Assembly: GCA_964601515.1 (NCBI GenBank)
Contig: CAZRNU010000007.1
Location: 1-53,074 of the forward strand
Source: PWND01 sp964601515
Lineage (GTDB): Bacteria > Bacteroidota > Bacteroidia > Bacteroidales > UBA7960
Length of the DNA: 53,074 nucleotides
Direction: 5' to 3'
Position numbers and translations under genes: made by a program. The notes below the pieces were generated by a model. The model had not been told where the DNA came from. It was given only the letters and a program-made list of their open reading frames with translations, and ran no database searches. This document shows, piece by piece, positions 8,267 to 16,202 of this stretch. Position 1 is the stretch's first letter. Each line of letters opens with the position of its first letter.

Positions 8267-8274
8267 CAAAAATA
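8267..8274 (-). promoter_or_regulatory. Candidate -7 element for the leftward ACP operon
   Basis: On the minus strand this reads TATTTTTG, a match to TAnnTTTG, 34 bp upstream of the ACP start. CAAA boxes lie nearby, but at 10 and 26 bp rather than the usual 17-23 bp, so the call is tentative. Confidence 0.35.
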
Positions 8275-8423
8275 TGGTTTTTCACAAATTATCTTAAAAA
8301 CAAAACGTCAAAAAACCTTATTAAAACGAACAGCAAAAGTATAAAAAAGTTGCAAACGAATACAATAAAATTGCATACTTATTCTATTGGTTGAAAAAAA
8401 AATCATAAAAGCTCTAGGGGATT

Positions 8424-8461
8424 GCGTTTGGCGTTTGGCGTTTGGCGTTTGGCGTTTGGCG
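8424..8461. repeat. Heptamer tandem array GCGTTTG (5 copies plus a partial)
   Basis: Five perfect 7-bp units and a trailing GCG lie in the divergent spacer between the two operons. Two other heptamer arrays with different units occur at 12279-12340 and 32398-32446. Such arrays change length by slippage. Confidence 0.9.
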
Positions 8462-8469
8462 GCAGTAAC

Positions 8470-8583
8470 GGTCATTTCGAGCGTAAGTGAGAAATCCTGA
8501 TAGATTGATAGGATTGTGCAGTTTGTATGGATAGAGAGGGATTTTAGCTGTCGACTGTCACTTTTTTCCAATACGAAATGACC
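8470..8583. repeat. Inverted pair GGTCATTTCG / CGAAATGACC
   Basis: A 10-bp perfect inverted repeat (8470-8479 and 8574-8583) spaced by 94 bp. The left part continues as AGCGTAAGTGAGAAATC, which resembles an interspersed repeat I associate with Bacteroidota intergenic regions. The rest of the 500-bp spacer holds the heptamer array, short GATTG-like units and the promoter described below; no gene is evident. Confidence 0.55.
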
Positions 8584-8607
8584 TACGGTTTAAAATCAAA
8601 AAAATAT

Positions 8608-8615
8608 TATATTTG
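8608..8615 (+). promoter_or_regulatory. Promoter -7 element for the ammonia-lyase operon
   Basis: TATATTTG fits TAnnTTTG exactly, 120 bp upstream of the GTG start. The -33 box is weak. The implied leader of about 110 nt contains an inverted pair GCCTTAT (8640-8646) / ATAAGGC (8692-8698). Confidence 0.5.
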
Positions 8616-8735
8616 CACTGCGATTTTTTTAAAAAAAAAGCCTTATCAAAACGGGATAATAATCATACCAATACATGCTTGTCTTTTGTTTATAAGGCAT
8701 TTCAATATTACAAACAACACAAATATACTTTTTAA

Positions 8736-10301
8736 GTGATAAAAATTTACCCCAGTAAAGAGTTCTCTATTGACGAGTTTAACTCTATTATAATTAACAA
8801 AAAACCATTTGAGCTTGACGATGAAAGTCTCGAATCAGTAAATGAAAGCTATAACTTCCTAGTTGATTTCTCTAAGGATAAAGTTATTTACGGAATAAAT
8901 ACAGGCTTTGGGCCGATGGCTCAGTATGTTATTGATAATGAAGATCAAATTCAGCTTCAGTATAATCTTATTAGGAGCCATGCTGCCGGTGTAGGTGAAA
9001 AAATACCTGACATTTATGTAAAGGCAATAATGTTTGTTAGAATGCGCTCAATAATTCAGGGCTATTCAGGCATTCATCCATCTTGTGTAAAATTGCTGCT
9101 CGAAATGATAAATAAGGATGTATATCCTTACATTCCCGAACATGGCGGAGTGGGTGCCAGCGGAGACCTTGTACAACTTTCTCATTTATCGTTAATTATG
9201 ATTGGAGAAGGTCAGGTAACTTTCGAAGGGCAAATTAGGCCTACAGAGGAAGTATTCAAAGAACTTGGCATATTTCCAATACAAGTTGTTCTTAGAGAAG
9301 GACTTTCCTTGATTAATGGAACATCGGTAATGACAGGAATAGGACTTATAAACATTATAAAAGCACAACAACTATTAAATTGGGCTGTTGCTGCTTCGGC
9401 AATGATTAATGAGATTGTTGAATCTTTTGACGATTATTTTTCGAAAGAGCTAAATGGAGTAAAAAGACATAACGGGCAGTCGAAAGTTGCCAAATCGCTT
9501 AGAGATATTCTTGCAGACAGCAAGCTTATAAACCGTAGAGAAAATCATTTTTATAACGGAGCAAACAATTACAAAAACAACGGGCATAAACACATCACCC
9601 AAAGAAAGGTTCAGGAATATTATTCATTACGCTGTGTGCCACAAGTGCTGGGCCCTGTTTTAGACACTATTAAGTATGCCGAAGAAGTACTAGTTAATGA
9701 AATGAATTCTGTAAGCGACAATCCAATAGTAGATGTAGCAACAAAAAATGTATATCACGGTGGCAATTTCCATGGAGATTATGTTTCAATCGAAATGGAT
9801 AAAATAAAACTTGCAGTTACAAAATTGTCAATGCTCTCAGAACGTCATCTTGCATTTTTATGCAATTCTAAACTAAATGAAAAGCTGCCTCCCTTTGTAA
9901 ACCTTGGCACATTAGGCTTGAATCTTGGGATGCAGGGCGTTCAGTTTACTGCTACTTCTACTGTTGCAGAAAATCAGACTTTATCAAACTCAATGTATGT
10001 GCATAGCATACCAACCAACAACGACAATCAGGATATTGTAAGCATGGGAACTAATGCAGCTATGATGACAAAAAGAGTTATTGATAATGCCTATCAAGTT
10101 TTAGCTATTGAATTCATGGCTCTGCTTCAAGCAGTTGATTATTTGGAGTATTCCGACAAACTATCATCAACAACCGGAAAAATTTACAAAGAACTTCGCA
10201 AACTAGTGCCAAAATTCGCGAGCGACACTCCAAAATATAAAGAAATTGAGTTACTCAGCAAGTATTTGTTTGAAAACAACCTAGACTTAAAAATTAAGTA
10301 A
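8736..10301 (+). CDS. Aromatic amino acid ammonia-lyase, probable tyrosine ammonia-lyase
   Basis: 521 residues, full length for the HAL/PAL/TAL family. The self-forming MIO cofactor comes from Ala141-Ser142-Gly143 in GGVGASGDLVQLSH. From memory it resembles the Flavobacterium johnsoniae enzyme FjTAL closely along its length (INTGFGPMAQY, QIQLQYNLIRSH, EYYSLRCVPQ, VYHGGNFHGDY, VHSIPTNNDNQD). The selectivity pair is Ser81-His82, as in FjTAL and in histidine ammonia-lyases, rather than the His-Leu of Rhodobacter TAL. It should turn tyrosine into 4-coumarate, the aryl starter. No hut genes are nearby. The only start before the in-frame stop is a GTG directly after TAA, and it preserves the family N-terminus. 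The ketoreductase gene begins 2 bp downstream. Confidence 0.92.
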   Translation: MIKIYPSKEFSIDEFNSIIINKKPFELDDESLESVNESYNFLVDFSKDKVIYGINTGFGPMAQYVIDNEDQIQLQYNLIRSHAAGVGEKIPDIYVKAIMFVRMRSIIQGYSGIHPSCVKLLLEMINKDVYPYIPEHGGVGASGDLVQLSHLSLIMIGEGQVTFEGQIRPTEEVFKELGIFPIQVVLREGLSLINGTSVMTGIGLINIIKAQQLLNWAVAASAMINEIVESFDDYFSKELNGVKRHNGQSKVAKSLRDILADSKLINRRENHFYNGANNYKNNGHKHITQRKVQEYYSLRCVPQVLGPVLDTIKYAEEVLVNEMNSVSDNPIVDVATKNVYHGGNFHGDYVSIEMDKIKLAVTKLSMLSERHLAFLCNSKLNEKLPPFVNLGTLGLNLGMQGVQFTATSTVAENQTLSNSMYVHSIPTNNDNQDIVSMGTNAAMMTKRVIDNAYQVLAIEFMALLQAVDYLEYSDKLSSTTGKIYKELRKLVPKFASDTPKYKEIELLSKYLFENNLDLKIK

Positions 10302-10303
10302 TT

Positions 10304-11032
10304 ATGAAATATGCACTGGTGACCGGAGGGTCTAGAGGTATTGGCAAAGCTATATGCATTAAACTGGCGAGTGACGGATTTTATGTTTTGATTAACTACA
10401 GATCAAATCAAGCTGAAGCTGAAAACACTCTTTCTGAAATAAAAAACAACGGAGGTAATGGAGAATTGATGCAGTTTGATGTTTCAAAATCAGAAGAGGT
10501 TAGATCCATTTTGGGAAAGTGGATGGAAGCAAATCCAGACAAACATATTGAAGTATTGGTAAATAATGCAGGCATAACAAAAGATAACCTTATGGTTTTT
10601 ATGTCTGACGATGAATGGAATACAGTAATAAATACTAACCAGCACAGCTTTTTTTTCGTGACAAAACAACTTTTACAAAGTATGATTGTTAAAAAGAATG
10701 GAAAAATTATTAATATTGTTTCGTTATCAGGACAAAAAGGGCAACCCGGCCAGGTAAACTATGCCGCTACTAAGGGTGCTATAATAGCAGCAACAAAATC
10801 GCTGGCGCAGGAAGTAGGCAAGAAAAAAGTTACCGTAAATGCTGTTGCTCCCGGATTTATAAAAACTGATATGACATCTCAGATGGATGAAAATATGCTT
10901 AAATCGTTAATACCTCTCAACAGATTTGGAGAACCTGAAGAAGTTGCAGAGGTGGTTAGCTTTCTTGCCTCAGGGAAAGCATCATACATAACCGGAGAAG
11001 TAATTTCTGTAAATGGAGGAATGTATAGTTAG
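10304..11032 (+). CDS. FabG-like 3-oxoacyl-ACP reductase
   Basis: 242-residue short-chain dehydrogenase. The NADPH loop is TGGSRGIG (7-14), NNAG lies at 87-90, and the catalytic set is Ser140, Tyr153 and Lys157 (YAATK). The C-terminus (GEVISVNGGMYS) is FabG-like. It should reduce the beta-keto group after each condensation, the role of ApeQ in aryl polyene assembly. It lies between the ammonia-lyase and ketosynthase genes in one operon. Confidence 0.92.
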   Translation: MKYALVTGGSRGIGKAICIKLASDGFYVLINYRSNQAEAENTLSEIKNNGGNGELMQFDVSKSEEVRSILGKWMEANPDKHIEVLVNNAGITKDNLMVFMSDDEWNTVINTNQHSFFFVTKQLLQSMIVKKNGKIINIVSLSGQKGQPGQVNYAATKGAIIAATKSLAQEVGKKKVTVNAVAPGFIKTDMTSQMDENMLKSLIPLNRFGEPEEVAEVVSFLASGKASYITGEVISVNGGMYS

Positions 11033-11051
11033 TTTTAAGAAAAAATTGATT

Positions 11052-12275
11052 ATGAGAAGAGTAGTAATAACAGGAATGGGAGTTTACTCAACAATTGGTA
11101 AAAACCTCGAAGAAGTTAAGGAGTCATTATATATCGGACGTTCAGGAATAGGCCTCGACCCAAGAAGAAAAGAGTTTGGGTTCAGATCATCTTTAACCGG
11201 AATTTTAGAAAGGCCTGACTTGAAAGGTGTTTTACCCAGAAGAATGAGAATTGGCATGGCCGAACAGGGCGAATATTCGTATGTAGCAACAATGGAAGCT
11301 CTTAAAAATGCAGGTATTGACGAAGATTTCCTCGACAAAAATGAAATAGGAATTCTATACGGAAACGATAGTTCTTCAATTCCGGTAATTGATGCTATCG
11401 ACATTGTAAGAGAAAAAAAAGATACAACTTTGATAGGCTCCGGATCAATTTTTCAGTCGATGAATTCAACTATAACCATGAATCTCGCTGTAATCTTAAA
11501 ACTAAAAGGCATTAACTTCACAATTAGCGGTGCTTGCGCAAGTAGTTCCCATGCTATTGGACTTGCCTTTTTCTTAATTGCCAACAACCAGCAGGACATT
11601 ATCATATGCGGCGGTGGGCAGGAAGTAAATGCCGAATCTATGGGTAGCTTCGACGGGCTAAGTGCTTTTTCAAGGAGAGAAAGTGACCCAACAAAAGCTT
11701 CAAGACCTTTCGATAAAAATCGAGACGGACTTGTTCCAAGCGGTGGAGCTGCAACAGTTATTGTTGAAAGTCTTGACTCTGCATTAAAAAGAGGAGCTAA
11801 TATTCTAGGAGAAATTGTTGGTTACGGATTTTCATCAAACGGAGATCATATTTCCGTACCTAATGTTGATGGCCCTGTAAGGTCCATCGAAAGGTGTTTG
11901 AAATCAGCTAATCTAAATGCCAAAGAGATTGATTACGTTAATGCTCACGCTACTTCAACTCCGGTTGGAGATGAATTCGAAGCGAAAGCACTTGATTTGA
12001 TTTTCGGACCTCATAAAGTTCCAATATCTTCTACAAAATCAATGACAGGCCACGAAATGTGGATGGGTGGAGCAAGTGAGGTTATCTACTCTATGATAAT
12101 GATGCATAATAATTTTATTGCACCTAACATTAATTTTGAGACCCCGGATGATGCAGTTGCAAACTTGAATATCATTTCAAAAACAACTGAACATAAAATA
12201 AATACTTTCTTATCAAACTCTTTCGGCTTTGGTGGCACAAATTCCACTCTGATTGTTAAAAGATTTGTTAAGTAA
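11052..12275 (+). CDS. FabF-type beta-ketoacyl-ACP synthase
   Basis: 407 residues from the ATG at 11052, which gives the usual MRRVVITGMG start; an earlier ATG at 11013 would overlap the ketoreductase. The full KAS II triad is present: Cys162 (SGACASSSHAIG), His299 (NAHATSTPVGD) and His334 (MTGHEMWMGG), and the tail has NSFGFGGTN. It condenses malonyl units onto the ACP-bound chain. Aryl polyene loci normally pair such an enzyme with a Cys-less chain-length factor, and none is visible in this window. Confidence 0.93.
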   Translation: MRRVVITGMGVYSTIGKNLEEVKESLYIGRSGIGLDPRRKEFGFRSSLTGILERPDLKGVLPRRMRIGMAEQGEYSYVATMEALKNAGIDEDFLDKNEIGILYGNDSSSIPVIDAIDIVREKKDTTLIGSGSIFQSMNSTITMNLAVILKLKGINFTISGACASSSHAIGLAFFLIANNQQDIIICGGGQEVNAESMGSFDGLSAFSRRESDPTKASRPFDKNRDGLVPSGGAATVIVESLDSALKRGANILGEIVGYGFSSNGDHISVPNVDGPVRSIERCLKSANLNAKEIDYVNAHATSTPVGDEFEAKALDLIFGPHKVPISSTKSMTGHEMWMGGASEVIYSMIMMHNNFIAPNINFETPDDAVANLNIISKTTEHKINTFLSNSFGFGGTNSTLIVKRFVK

Positions 12276-12278
12276 GTT

Positions 12279-12340
12279 CTGAGTCCCTAGTCCTGAGTCC
12301 TGAGTCCTGAGTCCTGAGTCCTGAGTCCCTAGTCCTGAGT
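12279..12340. repeat. Heptamer tandem array CTGAGTC (9 units)
   Basis: Nine consecutive 7-bp units start 3 bases after the ketosynthase stop: CTGAGTC with two CCTAGTC variants (12286-12292 and 12328-12334) and a final incomplete unit. The array may lie in the ketosynthase 3' region and upstream of the promoter at 12377. Confidence 0.9.
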
Positions 12341-12376
12341 TGGATGGATATGGAGTATTATTTTCAATGATGACTT

Positions 12377-12408
12377 TTTGTTGTGATTTATTTATTTACA
12401 TAACTTTG
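12377..12408 (+). promoter_or_regulatory. Strong Bacteroidota-type promoter for the C10 protease gene
   Basis: TTTG (12377-12380), a 20-bp spacer, then TAACTTTG (12401-12408). This fits both boxes and the spacing. The predicted transcript starts near 12415, 28 bases before the ATG. Confidence 0.7.
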
Positions 12409-12442
12409 AAGCTATTATAGTTAATAGTAAAATTTCTCACCT

Positions 12443-14092
12443 ATGAAAAAAGTCATATCATTATTAGCCGCACTAATAATTTCGATTACTATTTTTTCAA
12501 ATCCGGTTGACTGTTTAAAAGCACTAAAGGTTGCCGAGAATTTTAGCGTTGTAAATGAATTACCACTAAATCTTTCAGGAGAATTTTTAGAAATTCAAAA
12601 TAACAACAAAACAATAGCTTTTGTGTTTTTTGGGGAGACCCGTGGTTTTATTGTTGTTTCTGCCGATTATAACATTACGCCTGTAGTATCATACAGCCTA
12701 TCAGATTATTATCAAAAAGGCTCTGCTTTAGAAAGCCTTATTAAGGCTGATTTAATTACCAGAATAAATAACATTGATTATCAAGCATCTGCCAACAGAA
12801 TTCAAATAAATTCAAAATGGCAGAACCTGTTAACAAATAATCCAGCGAAAGAAGAAGTAAACCAATGGCCTGAACCGGGAACAACTACAACAGGCGGGTG
12901 GACAGAAACAACTTGGAATCAGACACATCCTTATAATCTGTTTTGCCCGATAAAAATCAGCACACAACAACGTTCGCTTACCGGCTGCCCTGCAACCGCC
13001 ATGGCACAAATTCTTTTTTATCATAAAGAACTTAATAATACAAGATTTGGAACAACAGACCGATATTATCACAATTACACACAAAAGTATTGGATTGATG
13101 ATGCACACGAAACTTATGATTTTTTGTCGTTTGCTGAGTTAAATGAATATCTTGAAAGCATAGAAATCAAATTCCAAAACAGCGAAACCCTTAACACTGA
13201 AGATATTGCAGCACTTTCACTTGCTGCAGGTTTTGCTTGTAAAAGCGTATATGACCCCGGTGGCTCAGGAACTTTTGGAGTTGATCAAGCATATTATGCC
13301 TTTATTAAATTTGGATTTTCCGAAGCAGTTTTATTAGATTCTTCATTTTCCGATGAAGACATAAAAGATAAAATGATTGACAATATTAAAAACGCTTTAC
13401 CGGTGCATTTAGCTGTAGTTGATGATGCATGGTATTATGGACATAATGTTGTTTGCGATGGGTATAGAGATAATGGGTTTTTTAGAATAAATATGGGATG
13501 GGGAGGAAGTGCAGATAACTGGTATAGTTTGCCCGAAGGATTTCCTTATTCATTAACAGTATTTGAAGGTATTGTTGCGGACATTATTCCAAAACCAAGA
13601 TTCTCCCTCACCCTATCGGCATCTCCGGAGAATCTTGAAGCCGAACTATCAGGTAGCGGAATGTATCAGGAAGGAAATCAAGTTTTAATTACTGCCGGGA
13701 TAATTGAAAATTATGAATTTTCGCATTGGTCAGGCAATCAAGACGACATTGAACTGATAGGTGATTTCGAAAATTATGAAACAACCTTTACAATGCCGGC
13801 AAGAAATGTTGAGCTTATTGCCAACTACCAACCAATTACTAATATTATATCATCAAACCAAAAATCAATAAACATTTATCCAAATCCGTTCATTAATAAA
13901 ATTAATATATCATCATCAGAATTAATTAAAGAAGTAAAACTGTCTAATATTTACGGACAGATGGTGTTCAATTCCGGCAATATTTCTCAACATAATGCAA
14001 CAATTACAGCGGAATCTATACAGCAAGGTGCATATATCTTAATTATAACTGACAGAAAAGGAAATGTTTTTACGAAGAAAATTGTGAAATAA
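12443..14092 (+). CDS. Secreted C10-family (streptopain-like) cysteine protease with T9SS sorting domain
   Basis: 549 residues: signal peptide (1-19), a propeptide resembling the Spi inhibitor fold, and a C10 catalytic domain with Cys182 (TGCPATAMAQI) and His334 (YYGHNVVCDGY) followed by MGWGG. A divergent InlB-like beta-repeat follows (about 390-465), then a T9SS type A sorting domain from about residue 475 (IYPNPF at its start, KIVK at the end). It should be exported through the outer membrane and tethered or released. It has its own promoter, and the deacetylase gene starts 1 bp after its stop, so it is read into the biosynthetic locus. Its link to polyene synthesis is not obvious. Confidence 0.9.
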   Translation: MKKVISLLAALIISITIFSNPVDCLKALKVAENFSVVNELPLNLSGEFLEIQNNNKTIAFVFFGETRGFIVVSADYNITPVVSYSLSDYYQKGSALESLIKADLITRINNIDYQASANRIQINSKWQNLLTNNPAKEEVNQWPEPGTTTTGGWTETTWNQTHPYNLFCPIKISTQQRSLTGCPATAMAQILFYHKELNNTRFGTTDRYYHNYTQKYWIDDAHETYDFLSFAELNEYLESIEIKFQNSETLNTEDIAALSLAAGFACKSVYDPGGSGTFGVDQAYYAFIKFGFSEAVLLDSSFSDEDIKDKMIDNIKNALPVHLAVVDDAWYYGHNVVCDGYRDNGFFRINMGWGGSADNWYSLPEGFPYSLTVFEGIVADIIPKPRFSLTLSASPENLEAELSGSGMYQEGNQVLITAGIIENYEFSHWSGNQDDIELIGDFENYETTFTMPARNVELIANYQPITNIISSNQKSINIYPNPFINKINISSSELIKEVKLSNIYGQMVFNSGNISQHNATITAESIQQGAYILIITDRKGNVFTKKIVK

Positions 14093-14093
14093 A

Positions 14094-14849
14094 ATGAAGT
14101 TTTACTTGCTTTCAGCACTATATGTTTTGATAATTGCATTAGCATTATTGCTCCCTATTGAAAGGTTGGAAATGATAATAATCGCATCAGTAGTTTCAAT
14201 TGTTTTTATAGCAATAATGACATGGGCATCAGCAAGTATTAATTCGCAATTTTATGTTAAAACAATATGCCGAAGTAAGAAGAAAAACATGGTTGCAATA
14301 ACTTTTGACGACGGACCCGATACTAAAAATACAATGCAAATATTAGATTTGCTGGATGATTATAATGCAAAAGCTACTTTTTTTATAATTGGTGAAAAAG
14401 CCGAAGAAAATCCGGGATTGGTAAAGTTAATTTTTGACTCAGGACACCAAATCGCAAATCACTCATATAGTCATAGTTATTTCTTTCCATTAAAATCATC
14501 AAAAACCATAAGAAAAGAAATTCAATATACTCAAGCATTAATTGAAAAAATTACGGGAGAAAAAAGCAATTTCTTCAGGCCGCCATTTGGAGTTACAAAC
14601 CCATTAATTGCAAAAGCATTAAAAGGCTTAAACATTAAAACTATTGGATGGAGCATCAGGTCATTTGATACTGTTCAGAAAAATGCCGAAAAAACAACAA
14701 ACAGAATAGAAAAAAGAATAAAAGGCGGCGACATAATCTTACTTCATGATACCGGCGGAAATATACTTCTTGTTTTAAAAAGTTTACTTGAGTTTCTCAA
14801 CCATAAAAAAATTAAAACTGCACGGGTTGATGAATTGATAATGCAATAA
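14094..14849 (+). CDS. Membrane-anchored polysaccharide deacetylase (NodB domain)
   Basis: 251 residues. Two N-terminal hydrophobic segments (about 3-20 and 28-45) anchor a NodB domain with the metal-site motifs TFDDGPD (70-76; Asp72-Asp73) and NHSYSH (His123, His127), then FFRPPFG and LLHD. The family removes N-acetyl groups from sugars. In this locus it could act on the sugar or amine anchor handled by the glycosyltransferase at 16203, creating a free amine for acylation. That role is inferred. Confidence 0.88.
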   Translation: MKFYLLSALYVLIIALALLLPIERLEMIIIASVVSIVFIAIMTWASASINSQFYVKTICRSKKKNMVAITFDDGPDTKNTMQILDLLDDYNAKATFFIIGEKAEENPGLVKLIFDSGHQIANHSYSHSYFFPLKSSKTIRKEIQYTQALIEKITGEKSNFFRPPFGVTNPLIAKALKGLNIKTIGWSIRSFDTVQKNAEKTTNRIEKRIKGGDIILLHDTGGNILLVLKSLLEFLNHKKIKTARVDELIMQ

Positions 14850-14915
14850 ATCCAAGTATTTTTCATTATACCCTATACTTAACTTGAATAAGGTTTTTAT
14901 TGCAAAATCTTTGAT

Positions 14916-14923
14916 TAAATTTG
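14916..14923 (+). promoter_or_regulatory. Promoter -7 element before the LolA-like gene
   Basis: TAAATTTG, an exact TAnnTTTG match, 38 bases before the ATG at 14962. The -33 region (TTTTTATTG, about 14893-14901) is only partial. It suggests that the genes from 14962 on form a separate transcript. Confidence 0.5.
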
Positions 14924-14961
14924 CATTTGGCTTGGAATAGTTTAAAATTTAAAATCAAAAA

Positions 14962-15594
14962 ATGAAACATATATCAATAGTTGCAGTGTGTTTTCTGGTT
15001 AGCTTAAATGCCATAGCTCAGAATTATTCTAAAATAAACAACATTAAAGAATTAGAAACTCGATTAACAGAGAACTCAAAAAATTTAAAAACAATAGTGG
15101 CTGATTTTTCGCAGGAGAAAAACTTAGCCTTCCTTGACGAAAAAATTATTTCTACAGGAAAGTTTTGGATTAAAGAAGCAAACAGCATAAGATGGGAATA
15201 TTACGAACCTTTCAGTCATTTAATAATTATACACGAAGGAAAGTTTAAAACCCGCGATGGCAGAGGCAAAACATCGTCATTCGACATTAATTCAAATCCT
15301 GTTTTTAAGGAAGTAAACAATCTGATTGTCAGCTCGGCCAGAGGAGACCTAATTGCTGATAATAAATTTGATGTAGAAGCTTTTGAAAACAAAACTTCCT
15401 ATAAACTTATTCTTACCCCAAAAGATGATAAACTTAAGCAGGTTATTAAAAAAACTGAACTTTACTTTGACAAGGAGTCATTATCGGTCTATAAAGTTGT
15501 GATGATTGAAAATGACACAGATTTTACTGCAATTACTTTTACAAACAGAGAATTCAATGCAGATATACCGAATAATATTTTCATTATTAATTAG
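14962..15594 (+). CDS. LolA-like outer-membrane lipoprotein carrier
   Basis: 210 residues, with a signal peptide ending near NAIAQ and a LolA-type fold. Telling pieces are IVADFSQEKNLAFLDEKI, GKFWIKEANSIRWEYYEP and LIIIHEGKFKTRDGRG. In aryl polyene loci a LolA-like protein is thought to ferry the lipid product across the periplasm with an MMPL exporter, and here it sits upstream of one. The lipoprotein gene overlaps its 3' end by 38 bp. Confidence 0.85.
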   Translation: MKHISIVAVCFLVSLNAIAQNYSKINNIKELETRLTENSKNLKTIVADFSQEKNLAFLDEKIISTGKFWIKEANSIRWEYYEPFSHLIIIHEGKFKTRDGRGKTSSFDINSNPVFKEVNNLIVSSARGDLIADNKFDVEAFENKTSYKLILTPKDDKLKQVIKKTELYFDKESLSVYKVVMIENDTDFTAITFTNREFNADIPNNIFIIN

Positions 15595-16198
15595 TGTCAT
15601 TATAGTTAATTCTTGCAGTCCTGTCAGAGGTTTAAAGGAAACTCACAAGCCCAAACAAACCCATGAAGACCGGTCTGTATTGAATAAGAATTACAAAAAT
15701 GCATTATTTAAAGCAGGGATTTCGATTTTCAACAATTACTACTCAGGGCTGTTTTTCATTAAACAAAACTATGATGAACAAACAGCCAATATTGTTTTCA
15801 TGTCGGAATTCGGACTAAGTTTTATGGATTTGACATTCTCCAATAATGATGTAAAAACCAACAATATTCAGGAATTTCTAAATAGAAAGCATATAATAAG
15901 AACTTTTGAAAACATTTTTGTTATACTATTTATTAACTCATCAAAACAAGAAAACACAAAAACATATACCAATACTGAACAAACAATAAAAGTTTCAAAA
16001 ATAAAGCGCAATTCTAGTCGGTATTATTATTTTTGCAATCAAGACAACAATATCGAAAAGATTATTGAGAGAAAAAGAAGCAGAACAAATCTGGAACTTG
16101 TTTTAAAGTACGAAGAATCAGATTTGCCAAAAGAAATCATTATTGAAAGTAAAAGAATTGATTTTATAATGAACCTTGAACTTGTAAGAATAAATTAA
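15557..16198 (+). CDS. Lipoprotein of unknown function
   Basis: 213 residues from the ATG at 15557, chosen because it yields a clean lipoprotein signal (MQIYRIIFSLLISVIIVNSCS, Cys as the lipid-modified residue). An ATG 51 bases earlier gives a poor N-terminus. The mature part is beta-rich and basic and I recognise no family. Similar small lipoproteins accompany LolA and MMPL genes in aryl polyene loci, so a part in outer-membrane placement is plausible. Confidence 0.75.
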   Translation: MQIYRIIFSLLISVIIVNSCSPVRGLKETHKPKQTHEDRSVLNKNYKNALFKAGISIFNNYYSGLFFIKQNYDEQTANIVFMSEFGLSFMDLTFSNNDVKTNNIQEFLNRKHIIRTFENIFVILFINSSKQENTKTYTNTEQTIKVSKIKRNSSRYYYFCNQDNNIEKIIERKRSRTNLELVLKYEESDLPKEIIIESKRIDFIMNLELVRIN

Positions 16199-16202
16199 AA
16201 TA

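Noticed and set aside
8308..8571. Open frame on the minus strand in the divergent spacer
   Set aside because: It is formed by the heptamer array and the interspersed repeat, so the peptide is repeat translation.
8736..10301. Histidine ammonia-lyase (hutH) of histidine breakdown
   Set aside because: The Ser-His pair alone would allow it, but the remembered similarity to FjTAL, the absence of other hut genes and the polyene setting favour tyrosine.
11013..11051. Upstream ATG for the ketosynthase
   Set aside because: It overlaps the ketoreductase end and adds a 13-residue tail before the standard KAS start; the ATG at 11052 is preferred.
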